Position numbers and translations under genes: made by a program
Shown: one piece after another, positions 41,578-49,735 of the stretch
Layout of the letters: each line of letters starts with the position of its first letter
Numbering within the stretch: the stretch's first letter is position 1
NCBI GenBank assembly: GCA_045630965.1
Contig: JAZQTU010000035.1
Coordinates: 1 to 54,790, forward strand
Direction of reading: 5' to 3'
DNA: 54,790 nucleotides
DNA from: HGM04593 sp045630965
GTDB taxonomy: Bacteria > Bacteroidota > Bacteroidia > Bacteroidales > Bacteroidaceae
Notes under the pieces: model-generated
Databases searched by the model: none
The model's input: only the letters and a program-made list of their open reading frames with translations
What the model was told of the DNA's origin: nothing

Positions 41578-42177
41578 ATGTTTTCAGGAATTGTTGAGGA
41601 ATTTGCTACAGTACGACGTCTTGTGCGTGAGCAAGGGAACTTGCATTTGACATTGACATGTTCGTTTGTTGGTGAACTAAAGATTGATCAAAGCGTATCG
41701 CACAATGGTGTGTGTCTGACAGTCGTGGATATTACAGGTGATGAATATACTGTTACTGCAATGACAGAGACTCTTGAACGTTCAAATATCGGTTTGCTAA
41801 AAGTCGGTGATAAGGTAAATGTGGAACGTAGTATGATGATGAATGGTCGTCTTGACGGTCATATTGTTCAGGGACATGTTGATGAAACTGCTGAATGTAT
41901 ATCTTTGCGCGATGCTGATGGTAGTTGGTACTATACATTCCGTTATAAGAAGGATGATGAAATGGCAGCAAAGGGTTATATGACTGTCGATAAAGGATCG
42001 GTTACCGTTAATGGTGTGAGCCTGACTGTTTGTGAACCGACAGATGACACCTTCTCGGTTGCAATAATTCCATATACCTATGAGCATACCAATTTCCATA
42101 CCATTGAGGTTGGAACAAAGGTGAATATCGAGTTCGATATAATTGGCAAGTATATAGCACGAATGATAAAGAAATAA
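41578..42177 (+). CDS. ribE: Riboflavin synthase alpha chain
   Basis: 199 residues. MFSGIVEE start, and two homologous lumazine-binding halves: SVSHNGVCLTVVDI with RSMMMNGRLDGHIVQGHVD in the first, and GSVTVNGVSLTVCE near the second. It dismutates two 6,7-dimethyl-8-ribityllumazine molecules into riboflavin. Tightly spaced between the purine permease and the NifX-like gene, likely one operon. Confidence 0.93.
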   Translation: MFSGIVEEFATVRRLVREQGNLHLTLTCSFVGELKIDQSVSHNGVCLTVVDITGDEYTVTAMTETLERSNIGLLKVGDKVNVERSMMMNGRLDGHIVQGHVDETAECISLRDADGSWYYTFRYKKDDEMAAKGYMTVDKGSVTVNGVSLTVCEPTDDTFSVAIIPYTYEHTNFHTIEVGTKVNIEFDIIGKYIARMIKK

Positions 42178-42182
42178 AGGAT

Positions 42183-42539
42183 ATGAAAATTGCAGTTCCT
42201 ACAAGAGAAGGAGTGGTTGACAATCACTTCGGACATTGCGACCATTATACAATTTTTACAATCAATGACGGCGAAATAAAGATGAAGGAGATTCTTCCCT
42301 CACCTCAGGGCTGTGGTTGTAAATCGGGTATTGTGCTTGTGTTGCGTCAGAAGGGTGTGCAGGTGATGCTTGCCGGCAACATGGGCGAGGGTGCAAAAAA
42401 TGTGCTTCAGAGCCACGATATAAAGGTTATTCGTGGCTGTAGTGGTGATATTGACGAATTGGTGAAGAATTATATTGCGGGCAATATAGTAGATAACGGA
42501 GAAATATGCAATCATCACGATTGCGGAAATCATGGATAA
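42183..42539 (+). CDS. NifX/NifB-like iron-molybdenum cofactor-binding domain protein
   Basis: 118 residues of the dinitrogenase FeMo-cofactor family: KIAVPTREGVVDNHFGHCDH at the start, GVQVMLAGNMGEGAKNVLQS and a Cys/His-rich tail (CNHHDCGNH). No nitrogenase genes are present; stand-alone members of this family are common in anaerobes and probably bind a metal cluster or metal ion. Starts 5 bases after ribE. Confidence 0.82.
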   Translation: MKIAVPTREGVVDNHFGHCDHYTIFTINDGEIKMKEILPSPQGCGCKSGIVLVLRQKGVQVMLAGNMGEGAKNVLQSHDIKVIRGCSGDIDELVKNYIAGNIVDNGEICNHHDCGNHG

Positions 42540-42545
42540 TGAATT

Positions 42546-43127
42546 ATGGTAAATAAGGTATATCTTGAGAATTTTGAAAGCCGTATAATGGATGAGCTTC
42601 TTAGACTGTGTACTCAGTATAAGGTGCTTGAAGGTACATTGCTTGCGACGGATGATATCGATGCCCGTTGGCACCAGCTTGCACCGGAGTATGTTGCTGA
42701 TGCAGTTCCTAACATTGCCGATTATCCTACTGTTGCAATAGCATGGGCCGGTTATTTAGGCATGGCTGTAGCACATCAATGGGATGACGGTTGGGCTGTT
42801 CATTGTAAAGATGAATATAAGGAGTATTACGGTAGCCAAGGCTTTGATGACATGGACGAGCATATAGTTCGTGACGTCATCGGTTTTCATCTTGAATCGA
42901 AAGAGGCGCGTAACATCGAGGATATGATGCGTCGCTTGGGTGAAACGGCGTTGACACTTATCCGTCGTGAGAGAATAGAGCCTCAATCACCAATGGCATT
43001 CCATGTGTATGCTCGTGTTGTAAAGGTTATGTTCAAGATTGGCGCAGCAATAGAACTAAAACGCCTCGGATATAAATTTGAACAGGTGAACATACCTAAT
43101 ATGGGTAGCGGAATGGCAACTTGCTAA
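42546..43127 (+). CDS. Conserved-looking hypothetical protein
   Basis: 193 residues, no family recognised. Mostly helical with a tryptophan-rich central part (PTVAIAWAGYLGMAVAHQWD, DGWAVHCKDEYKEYYGSQGF) and a C-terminal FKIGAAIELKRLGYKFEQVN. No signal peptide or obvious membrane anchor. Follows the NifX-like gene by 6 bases and ends the operon at a terminator. Confidence 0.72.
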   Translation: MVNKVYLENFESRIMDELLRLCTQYKVLEGTLLATDDIDARWHQLAPEYVADAVPNIADYPTVAIAWAGYLGMAVAHQWDDGWAVHCKDEYKEYYGSQGFDDMDEHIVRDVIGFHLESKEARNIEDMMRRLGETALTLIRRERIEPQSPMAFHVYARVVKVMFKIGAAIELKRLGYKFEQVNIPNMGSGMATC

Positions 43128-43145
43128 AAGCATTTTCCTAAGCAT

Positions 43146-43181
43146 AAAAAATCCTTAGAACCTAAATTCTAAGGATTTTTT
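43146..43181. terminator. Bidirectional terminator
   Basis: AAAAAATCCTTAGAA and its complement around CCTAAA, with T-runs on both sides, between the convergent hypothetical gene and fadL-like gene. Confidence 0.9.
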
Positions 43182-43199
43182 GTTTAATGTATGTTGGAT

Positions 43200-44621
43200 T
43201 TAGAATTTGAAGTCAACTCCGATAGTTGCATTATATGTGTCGCGTTCGTATGTAGCAGCCTTCAATGTGTTCTTGTCCTTCTGGTAGATTGCAAAACAGA
43301 AACCTGCGTTGATGTCCCAATGCTCGTTTATGCTGTACTTACCGCCAAGACCGGTCATGAATGAATCGTTTACGAAGCTGAGGTCGCTTGTGTATTCATT
43401 TGTTATACCGAAGTCTGTGTACTGCACACCGGCAGAGAGCAGAAGGTTCTTTGTTACATTGAACTCAAGGCCTCCGGCAACTTCGTATGTGTCATGTGCG
43501 AGGTTGATGTTGTTGTTTGCACCGCCAAGGAGTGATTCTACGGTTGCATTCTTGTCAAAATAGTAGTTTGCACTGACCATAGCCTTCAACCATGATGTAG
43601 CCTGCCAAGATGCACCCAAAGACAATGATGCAGGAGTGTCATTTCTCAATCTCTTTCCGTTCTCAAGTGTTGAGAGCATACCCAATTTGCCTGCTACTTC
43701 CTGTACTGTGCTCTTTGCTGTCTGGTCGGCATAATCTGCAGGAGCACCTTGTGCCAATGCTTGCTGATATACTGCCTGATATACAGGTGTACTGAATTTC
43801 TCTCCTGCTTTTGCAACGCCACTGTTGTAGTTCTCGCCAAAGATATAGAGGTTATTGGTGTCGTTCTTCAGGTTTGTAACGGCACGGAACTCATACTTTG
43901 CTGCAAAGTTGAAATTACCGACCTTGTAGTCGATACCGATGATTGGAGTTACCGAAATACCTTTCTGTGCGAGGTCAAGTGACAACGGAGATACTTTTGT
44001 TGCTCCGTTTGCACTCATGGCATCGAAGTAAATACCACCATTATATGTTGCTGTTGTGTAGTTGCCACGAACACCAACGTATGCCGACAGGTTGTCAAGG
44101 ATTCGGTATGCGGCACCTAACTGAAGACCGAATACATACTGTGTTGATTTGAATGATGAATAGGCATCGCCTGTAGCTTGAGCTCCTGCCAAAATTGGTA
44201 ATAGCTCCTTGAAGCCGTTGCCGAGCTGATTGAACATCGGTAAGCCGCTGTTGAAGCTGCAATTACCGCCACCGCCGGGAATGCCGAAGAAACCGCTGAA
44301 ACTCCACTTGCCTGTCGAATACGAAGCCAACAGAGAAGGCATTACGGGTACGTAAATCTTCGCGCCATACTGCTTGTTGTCGATGTGGCTTGTAATGTCA
44401 CGGTTTTGCCATACCATCTGCCAGTTTGCCGAAACTCTCCAGCCTTTTTCAAAAAATGCTGTTCCGGCGGGATTGAAGTAGATAGCATCTGTTTCAAGTG
44501 ATGCGTAACGTGCCGGGTTGCGCACGAACGATGCGCTCTGGTTTGTGTTTGTCAATAATCCACCTGCAAATGATGTGAATGAAATTGCAGATAATGCAAT
44601 AGTTGTGATAATTTTTTTCAT
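43200..44621 (-). CDS. FadL/OmpP1-family outer-membrane transport protein
   Basis: 473 residues. Signal peptide MKKIITTIALSAISFTSFAG, then the OmpP1/FadL/TodX start (GGLLTNTNQSASFVRNPARY, ASLETDAIYFNPAGTAFF), including the conserved N-terminal NPAxxA-type hatch region. The rest alternates strands, and the C-terminus (YERDTYNATIGVDFKF) ends in Phe as in outer-membrane barrels. Members import hydrophobic compounds such as long-chain fatty acids; the substrate here is not known. Alone behind a promoter with a dyad. Confidence 0.87.
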   Translation of the reverse strand: MKKIITTIALSAISFTSFAGGLLTNTNQSASFVRNPARYASLETDAIYFNPAGTAFFEKGWRVSANWQMVWQNRDITSHIDNKQYGAKIYVPVMPSLLASYSTGKWSFSGFFGIPGGGGNCSFNSGLPMFNQLGNGFKELLPILAGAQATGDAYSSFKSTQYVFGLQLGAAYRILDNLSAYVGVRGNYTTATYNGGIYFDAMSANGATKVSPLSLDLAQKGISVTPIIGIDYKVGNFNFAAKYEFRAVTNLKNDTNNLYIFGENYNSGVAKAGEKFSTPVYQAVYQQALAQGAPADYADQTAKSTVQEVAGKLGMLSTLENGKRLRNDTPASLSLGASWQATSWLKAMVSANYYFDKNATVESLLGGANNNINLAHDTYEVAGGLEFNVTKNLLLSAGVQYTDFGITNEYTSDLSFVNDSFMTGLGGKYSINEHWDINAGFCFAIYQKDKNTLKAATYERDTYNATIGVDFKF

Positions 44622-44672
44622 AGTTAAATAATTTAAGTTTCTGAGTCTTTTATTTACTCATTCTCTTGTTTG

Positions 44673-44699
44673 TTGCACAAAAGTATGTTGTTTGTGCAA
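44673..44699 (-). promoter_or_regulatory. Promoter with flanking dyad for the FadL-like gene
   Basis: TACTTTTG on the minus strand (44678-44685) is overlapped by a 9-bp inverted repeat TTGCACAAA/TTTGTGCAA with a 9-base spacer. Possible operator, 52 bases before the start. Confidence 0.5.
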
Positions 44700-44813
44700 T
44701 ATAAAGAAGTAATAGTCTTTATTTAACTAAAAATATGCACTATTTGAACATTGTTTGTTTATATTGGTTCTCTTTTGGGGTGAAAAAAGGACAAAGCGCA
44801 AATGCGTATATAT

Positions 44814-44844
44814 AAAAAAGCATCTGCCCAAAGGCAGATGCTTT
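44814..44844 (-). terminator. Terminator after rpiB
   Basis: AAAGCATCTGCC/GGCAGATGCTTT with a CAAA loop; the minus strand ends in a T-run, 25 bases after the stop. Confidence 0.9.
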
Positions 44845-44869
44845 GATTCCTTATTATATAATGTATATA

Positions 44870-45304
44870 TTATTTTACAGGAATTGCGTCAATTCGTGCT
44901 TGGTGACGACCACCTTCGAACGGTGTGCCAAGGAATGTCTCTACGCACTCCTTTGCGCTTTCTGTAGCAATGAAGCGGCCGGGCATTACCATTACGTTGG
45001 CATCGTTGTGCTGGCGTGCAAGTGCTGCAATTTCGGGCATCCAGCAGAGTGCACTGCGAATGGCATCGTGGTGGTTCAGTGTCATGTTGATTCCGTTACC
45101 TGTGCCACAGATTGCGATACCTGTTGTCAATTCGCCGTTTTCAATTGCCTCGGCAAGAGCGTGGGCAAACTCCGGATAGTTGCAGCTTTCGGTGCTGTTT
45201 GTTCCAAAATCAACAAATTCGTATCCCATGTTGGTCAACCATTCCTTTACCTGCTCTTTCAAGGGGTAGCCGGCGTGGTCGCTTGCAAGTCCTATCTTTT
45301 TCAT
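44870..45304 (-). CDS. rpiB: Ribose-5-phosphate isomerase B
   Basis: 144 residues. GLASDHAGYPLKE start, then DFGTNSTESCNYPEFAHALA and the catalytic Cys in AICGTGNGINM, with MPGRFIATES near the C-terminus. It interconverts ribose-5-P and ribulose-5-P. The ATG overlaps the stop of transketolase (TAATG), so the two pentose-phosphate enzymes are translationally coupled. Confidence 0.93.
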   Translation of the reverse strand: MKKIGLASDHAGYPLKEQVKEWLTNMGYEFVDFGTNSTESCNYPEFAHALAEAIENGELTTGIAICGTGNGINMTLNHHDAIRSALCWMPEIAALARQHNDANVMVMPGRFIATESAKECVETFLGTPFEGGRHQARIDAIPVK

Positions 45305-47316
45305 TATAACATTGATTTTACTTGGTTATATACGTTTTCGGCTGTAAAGCCCAATTTCTCGTCAAGTACCTTGTAAGGAGCAGAGAAACCGAATGACTCC
45401 AATCCCCAAACCTTACCATTAGCACCTACAAGGCCTTCGAGGTTCACTGGCAAGCCAGCTGTCAAGCCGAAAATCTTTGCGCCTGCAGGGAGAACGCTTT
45501 CCTGATATTCCTTTGACTGTGTGCGGAACAATCCCTCTGAAGGAACAGAAACGATACGTGTCTTGATACCGTCTGCCTTGAGGAGTTTTGCACCGTCAAC
45601 AAGTGTAGAAACCTCTGAACCTGATGCAAGAAGAATTACGTCGTAATCCTCGTCGCTACCTGCGATTACATATGCACCCTTTGCTGTTTCTTCATATGGT
45701 GTGCCTTCTGGGAGGTTGTTGATGTTCTGGCGTGAGAAGATAAGACCTGTCGGTGTATTATCGTTCTCCATTGCGAGCTTCCAAGCCTGTGTCGCTTCGT
45801 TTACGTCAGCTGGGCGCAGAACGAGCATTGAGTTCTTGCCGCTGTGGTTCTTGACTTTCTCCATGAGACGAACCTGTGCTTCCTGTTCTACAGGTTCGTG
45901 GGTTGGACCGTCTTCACCTACGCGGAATGCGTCGTGTGACCAAACGAATTTAACAGGTAACTCCATAAGAGCTGCCATGCGGATAGCCGGTTTCATGTAG
46001 TCGCTGAATACAAAGAATGTACCGCAAGCTGCGATTACACCACCGTGTAGAGCCATACCAATGCAGAGACAAGCCATTGTCAACTCCGAAACACCTGCGT
46101 GCAGGAATGCACCGCTGAAATCGCCTGGAACGAATGCGTGTGTTTTCTTCAAGAAGCCGTCTGTCTTGTCACTGTTGCTCAAGTCGGCCGATGAGCATAT
46201 CATGTTGCCATAGTTCTCGGCAAGGATGCCAAGTACTGTAGCCGAAGCGTTGCGTGTTGGAGAGTCTGCCTTCTGCTCAATTGCATTCCAGTCAATCTCT
46301 GGCTGTTTGCCGGCGAACCAGTCCTCAAGATTCTTTGCCTTTTCAGGGTTTGCTGCCGCCCAAGCTGCTTTTGCCTCTTTGCGCTCTGCAACAATCTTGC
46401 GGAGCTCTGCAAGGCGGTTGTCGTGCAATTCCTTAACTTCTGGGAAGAATACGAATGGGTTTTCTACATCACCGCCAAGGTTCTTGATTGTGTTGATGTA
46501 CGCATCGCCACCAAGAGGTGCACCGTGTGTGCCACAGTCGAACTCATAGCTGCTGCCGTCGGCACGACGTGCGCCTTTACCCATTACTGTGTTACCGATG
46601 ATGAGGGTTGGGCGCTCCTTCTCTGCTTTAGCCTCGGTGAGTGCTGCGCGGATAGCGTCACAGTCATTACCGTCGATAGTGATGACCTTCCATCCCCATG
46701 CCTCGTATTTCTTTGCTGTGTCTTCGAACATGACCTCATCGCAGCGTGTTGAGAGCTGGATCTGGTTTGCGTCGTAGAACATTATAAGGTTGTTCAGTTT
46801 AAGGTAACCTGCCATGCGGCCTGCACCCTGTGAAATCTCTTCTTGGATACCACCGTCCGAAATAAATGCGTAAATAGTGTGGCCCATTACCTCTTCGCCC
46901 AAACGTGCCTCAAGGAATTTTGCTGCGATAGCTGCACCTACAGCATAGGTGTGGCCTTGGCCAAGAGGACCTGATGTGTTTTCAATACCTCTTGCAAAGT
47001 TTACTTCGGGGTGTCCAGGAGTAGCGCTTCCCCATTGACGGAGCTGCTTGAGCTCGTCCATGGTGAACTTGTCCTGAAGTGCAAGAACTGAGTACAACAT
47101 TGGTGACATGTGACCGGGGTCTAGGAAGAAACGGTCGCGTCCCTCCCAAAGTGGATTGTCAGGGTCGTGTACGAGGAACTCTGAATAGAGGACGTTAATG
47201 AAGTCGGCACCGCCCATGGCACCGCCGGGGTGACCCGATTTTGCTTTTTCAACCATTGCCGCGGTGAGAATACGGATATTGTCCGCCGCCTTGTTCATCA
47301 GTTGCTTGCTGTTCAT
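45304..47316 (-). CDS. tkt: Transketolase
   Basis: 670 residues, the usual length. KSGHPGGAMGGADF (thiamine diphosphate domain), LDPGHMSPMLYSVL, GPLGQGHTYAVGAAIAAKFL, VWSHDAFRVGEDGPTHEPVE (the transketolase motif) and the C-terminal domain are all present. It transfers two-carbon units in the non-oxidative pentose phosphate pathway. Coupled with rpiB. A TACTTTTG -7 box on the minus strand (47425-47432) lies about 110 bases upstream. Confidence 0.95.
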   Translation of the reverse strand: MNSKQLMNKAADNIRILTAAMVEKAKSGHPGGAMGGADFINVLYSEFLVHDPDNPLWEGRDRFFLDPGHMSPMLYSVLALQDKFTMDELKQLRQWGSATPGHPEVNFARGIENTSGPLGQGHTYAVGAAIAAKFLEARLGEEVMGHTIYAFISDGGIQEEISQGAGRMAGYLKLNNLIMFYDANQIQLSTRCDEVMFEDTAKKYEAWGWKVITIDGNDCDAIRAALTEAKAEKERPTLIIGNTVMGKGARRADGSSYEFDCGTHGAPLGGDAYINTIKNLGGDVENPFVFFPEVKELHDNRLAELRKIVAERKEAKAAWAAANPEKAKNLEDWFAGKQPEIDWNAIEQKADSPTRNASATVLGILAENYGNMICSSADLSNSDKTDGFLKKTHAFVPGDFSGAFLHAGVSELTMACLCIGMALHGGVIAACGTFFVFSDYMKPAIRMAALMELPVKFVWSHDAFRVGEDGPTHEPVEQEAQVRLMEKVKNHSGKNSMLVLRPADVNEATQAWKLAMENDNTPTGLIFSRQNINNLPEGTPYEETAKGAYVIAGSDEDYDVILLASGSEVSTLVDGAKLLKADGIKTRIVSVPSEGLFRTQSKEYQESVLPAGAKIFGLTAGLPVNLEGLVGANGKVWGLESFGFSAPYKVLDEKLGFTAENVYNQVKSML

Positions 47317-47530
47317 ATCTGCTATTATAGTTAGTAGGGTTTTATTTTAATGTATCTCATCGGCTTTTGCATGGTGTCGTATACCATTTCTTGCCGACAG
47401 AATACTCTTTACCGTAAATTGTTACAAAAGTAGTACATTTTGTTTGAATGTGGAACATATTTCGATAATGATTTTCCGGCTGTTTATAAATTATTTTGTA
47501 AAGTTAGGATTTTGTAACTGTTCTTTGTAT

Positions 47531-47538
47531 TATCTTCG
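47531..47538 (+). promoter_or_regulatory. -7 box for tex
   Basis: TATCTTCG followed by C, 17 bases before the tex start codon, in the divergent tkt/tex gap. Confidence 0.5.
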
Positions 47539-47555
47539 CTAATAAATAGATTGTT

Positions 47556-49670
47556 ATGGTACTTATAAATATTATTGCCAAGGAACTTGGGTTTGCTCCC
47601 GAAAAGGTAAAGAACGTTGTTGAACTGCTTGAAGGTGGAGCGACCGTTCCTTTCATATCACGTTATCGCAAGGAGGCAAGCGGGTCGATGGACGAGGTTG
47701 CCGTGGGTAATGTGAAGGATATGCACGATAAACTGAAGTCCATTGTGCAGCGTAAGGAGACAATACTCGTTACAATAGAGGAGCAGGGTAAGCTTACCCC
47801 TGAACTAAAAAAACGTATAGACAACTGTTTCGATTCTGTTGAACTTGAGGATATCTACCTGCCTTACAAGCCCAAGCGCCGTACACGTGCCACAATGGCC
47901 AAGGAGAGGGGCTTGGAACCACTGGCCGACTTGATATTCCTGCAGCAGGTAAACGATATCAAAGGTCGTGCACGTACTTTTATAAATGCCGACGTACCAA
48001 CGGTTGACGATGCCATTGCAGGCGCGTGTGACATAATTGCTGAGCGTGTGTCTGAGGATGAGGGAGCGCGTGCTACGGTGCGTCGTCTTTTCTCCCGTTT
48101 TGGTGTGCTTACATCAAAGGTTGTCAAGGGTAAAGAGGGTGACGGAATAAAATATTCCGACTATTACGACTGGCAGGAGAAGATTGCACGTATATCATCA
48201 CATCGTCTTCTTGCCATACTGCGTGGCGAAGAGGAGGGCTTTTTGCGCATGTCAATAGATATTGAAACTGAAGAGGCTCTTGAACAGCTCAACCGGCGTT
48301 TCGTGAATCGTTTCTCACCTTCGCGTGAGTATATGGAGAATGCTGTTGCTGACGGTTACAAGCGTCTGCTTGCACCGTCAATAGAGAACGAAACACGTAG
48401 TGTTGCCAAACAGCGTGCCGATGATGAGGCTATAGCTGTATTTGCCGAGAACCTTCGACAACTGCTTATGTCATCACCATTGGGACAAAAGCGTGTGTTG
48501 GCAATAGACCCCGCTTTCAGAACTGGTTGTAAGGTTGTTGTTCTCGACTCTCAGGGTAACCTGGTTTGTCACTCGGTGATCTATCCTCACCCTCCGCAGA
48601 ATGACCGTGACGGTGCAAGGGAAGTGATCTCTTCGTTAGTGAAGAAATACGATATTGAGGCTTTTGCCATTGGCAATGGTACGGCCGGGCGTGAAACCGA
48701 GGATTTTATACGTAATTCGGGTTTTGGAGCAGATATCTTTGTTGTGAACGAGGATGGTGCTTCGGTCTATTCGGCATCGGCTGTTGCACGTGAGGAATTT
48801 CCGGACGAGGATGTTACTGTGCGTGGCGCAGTCTCCATTGGACGTCGCCTGATAGACCCGCTGTCAGAACTTGTGAAGATTGAGCCGCGTTCCATTGGAG
48901 TGGGGCAGTACCAGCATAGTGTGGACCAGAACAAGTTGAAAGAACGTCTTGATGTTGTTGTGGAGAGCTGTGTGAACAAGGTGGGTGTCAATCTGAATAC
49001 GGCAACAAAACAGATCTTGACACACATATCAGGACTCGGGCCCTCTTTGGCTGAAAATATAGTCAAGTACCGTGCCGACGCCGGTGATTTCCGCACCCGT
49101 AAGGATTTGCTCAAGGTGCCTCGCCTTGGAAATAAGGCTTTTGAACAGGCTGCCGGGTTCCTGCGTATTGTCAATGGTGACGATCCGCTTGACAATACTG
49201 CCGTTCATCCTGAATCGTATGCTGTCGTAGTCAGGATGGCTAAAGATGCAGGTGTATCTCTTGAACAGTTTATCGCAGACAGTGAATTGCGTAAGAAGGT
49301 ACGTCTTGCCGATTATGTGACCGAAAAGGTTGGAATGCCCACTCTGACAGATATAATGGATGCTCTTAACAAACGCGGTCTTGATCCCCGTGATCAGGCA
49401 AAGGCTTTTTCATTCGATCCCAATGTGCATGAGATTGAGGACTTGCATGCTGGAATGGTATTGCCCGGTCTTGTCTCAAATATAACGGCATTTGGCGCAT
49501 TTGTTAATATTGGTGTGCATCAGGACGGTCTTGTACACATATCACAACTTGCTGACAAGTTTGTTTCATCACCCGGCGATGTCGTAAAACTAGGTCAGCA
49601 GGTAATGGTGCGTGTGGTTGAGGTAGACTTGAAGCGCCGCCGAATTTCATTGTCAATGCGCGGATTGTGA
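47556..49670 (+). CDS. tex: Tex family RNA-binding transcription accessory protein
   Basis: 704 residues with the standard Tex layout: N-terminal helical domain with GGATVPFISRYRKEASGSMD, the YqgF-like RNase H fold (about 310-440, VLAIDPAFRTGCKVVVLDSQ, IGNGTAGRETE), helix-hairpin-helix motifs (LNTATKQILTHISGLGPSLA, FRTRKDLLKVPRLGNKAFEQ) and a C-terminal S1 RNA-binding domain (AGMVLPGLVSNITAFGAFVN). Slightly short of the ~770 of E. coli. It acts in RNA metabolism and stress tolerance. Convergent with the GH89 gene. Confidence 0.93.
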   Translation: MVLINIIAKELGFAPEKVKNVVELLEGGATVPFISRYRKEASGSMDEVAVGNVKDMHDKLKSIVQRKETILVTIEEQGKLTPELKKRIDNCFDSVELEDIYLPYKPKRRTRATMAKERGLEPLADLIFLQQVNDIKGRARTFINADVPTVDDAIAGACDIIAERVSEDEGARATVRRLFSRFGVLTSKVVKGKEGDGIKYSDYYDWQEKIARISSHRLLAILRGEEEGFLRMSIDIETEEALEQLNRRFVNRFSPSREYMENAVADGYKRLLAPSIENETRSVAKQRADDEAIAVFAENLRQLLMSSPLGQKRVLAIDPAFRTGCKVVVLDSQGNLVCHSVIYPHPPQNDRDGAREVISSLVKKYDIEAFAIGNGTAGRETEDFIRNSGFGADIFVVNEDGASVYSASAVAREEFPDEDVTVRGAVSIGRRLIDPLSELVKIEPRSIGVGQYQHSVDQNKLKERLDVVVESCVNKVGVNLNTATKQILTHISGLGPSLAENIVKYRADAGDFRTRKDLLKVPRLGNKAFEQAAGFLRIVNGDDPLDNTAVHPESYAVVVRMAKDAGVSLEQFIADSELRKKVRLADYVTEKVGMPTLTDIMDALNKRGLDPRDQAKAFSFDPNVHEIEDLHAGMVLPGLVSNITAFGAFVNIGVHQDGLVHISQLADKFVSSPGDVVKLGQQVMVRVVEVDLKRRRISLSMRGL

Positions 49671-49716
49671 TTAATAGCCGGCGGAGGATAAATGATTATC
49701 CTCCGCCGGCTATTAA
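49671..49716. terminator. Bidirectional terminator between tex and GH89
   Basis: A perfect 21-bp dyad (core AGCCGGCGGAGGATAA and its complement) with ATGA loop, directly after the tex stop. Confidence 0.88.
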
Positions 49717-49735
49717 TTTGATATTTATTCTTACC

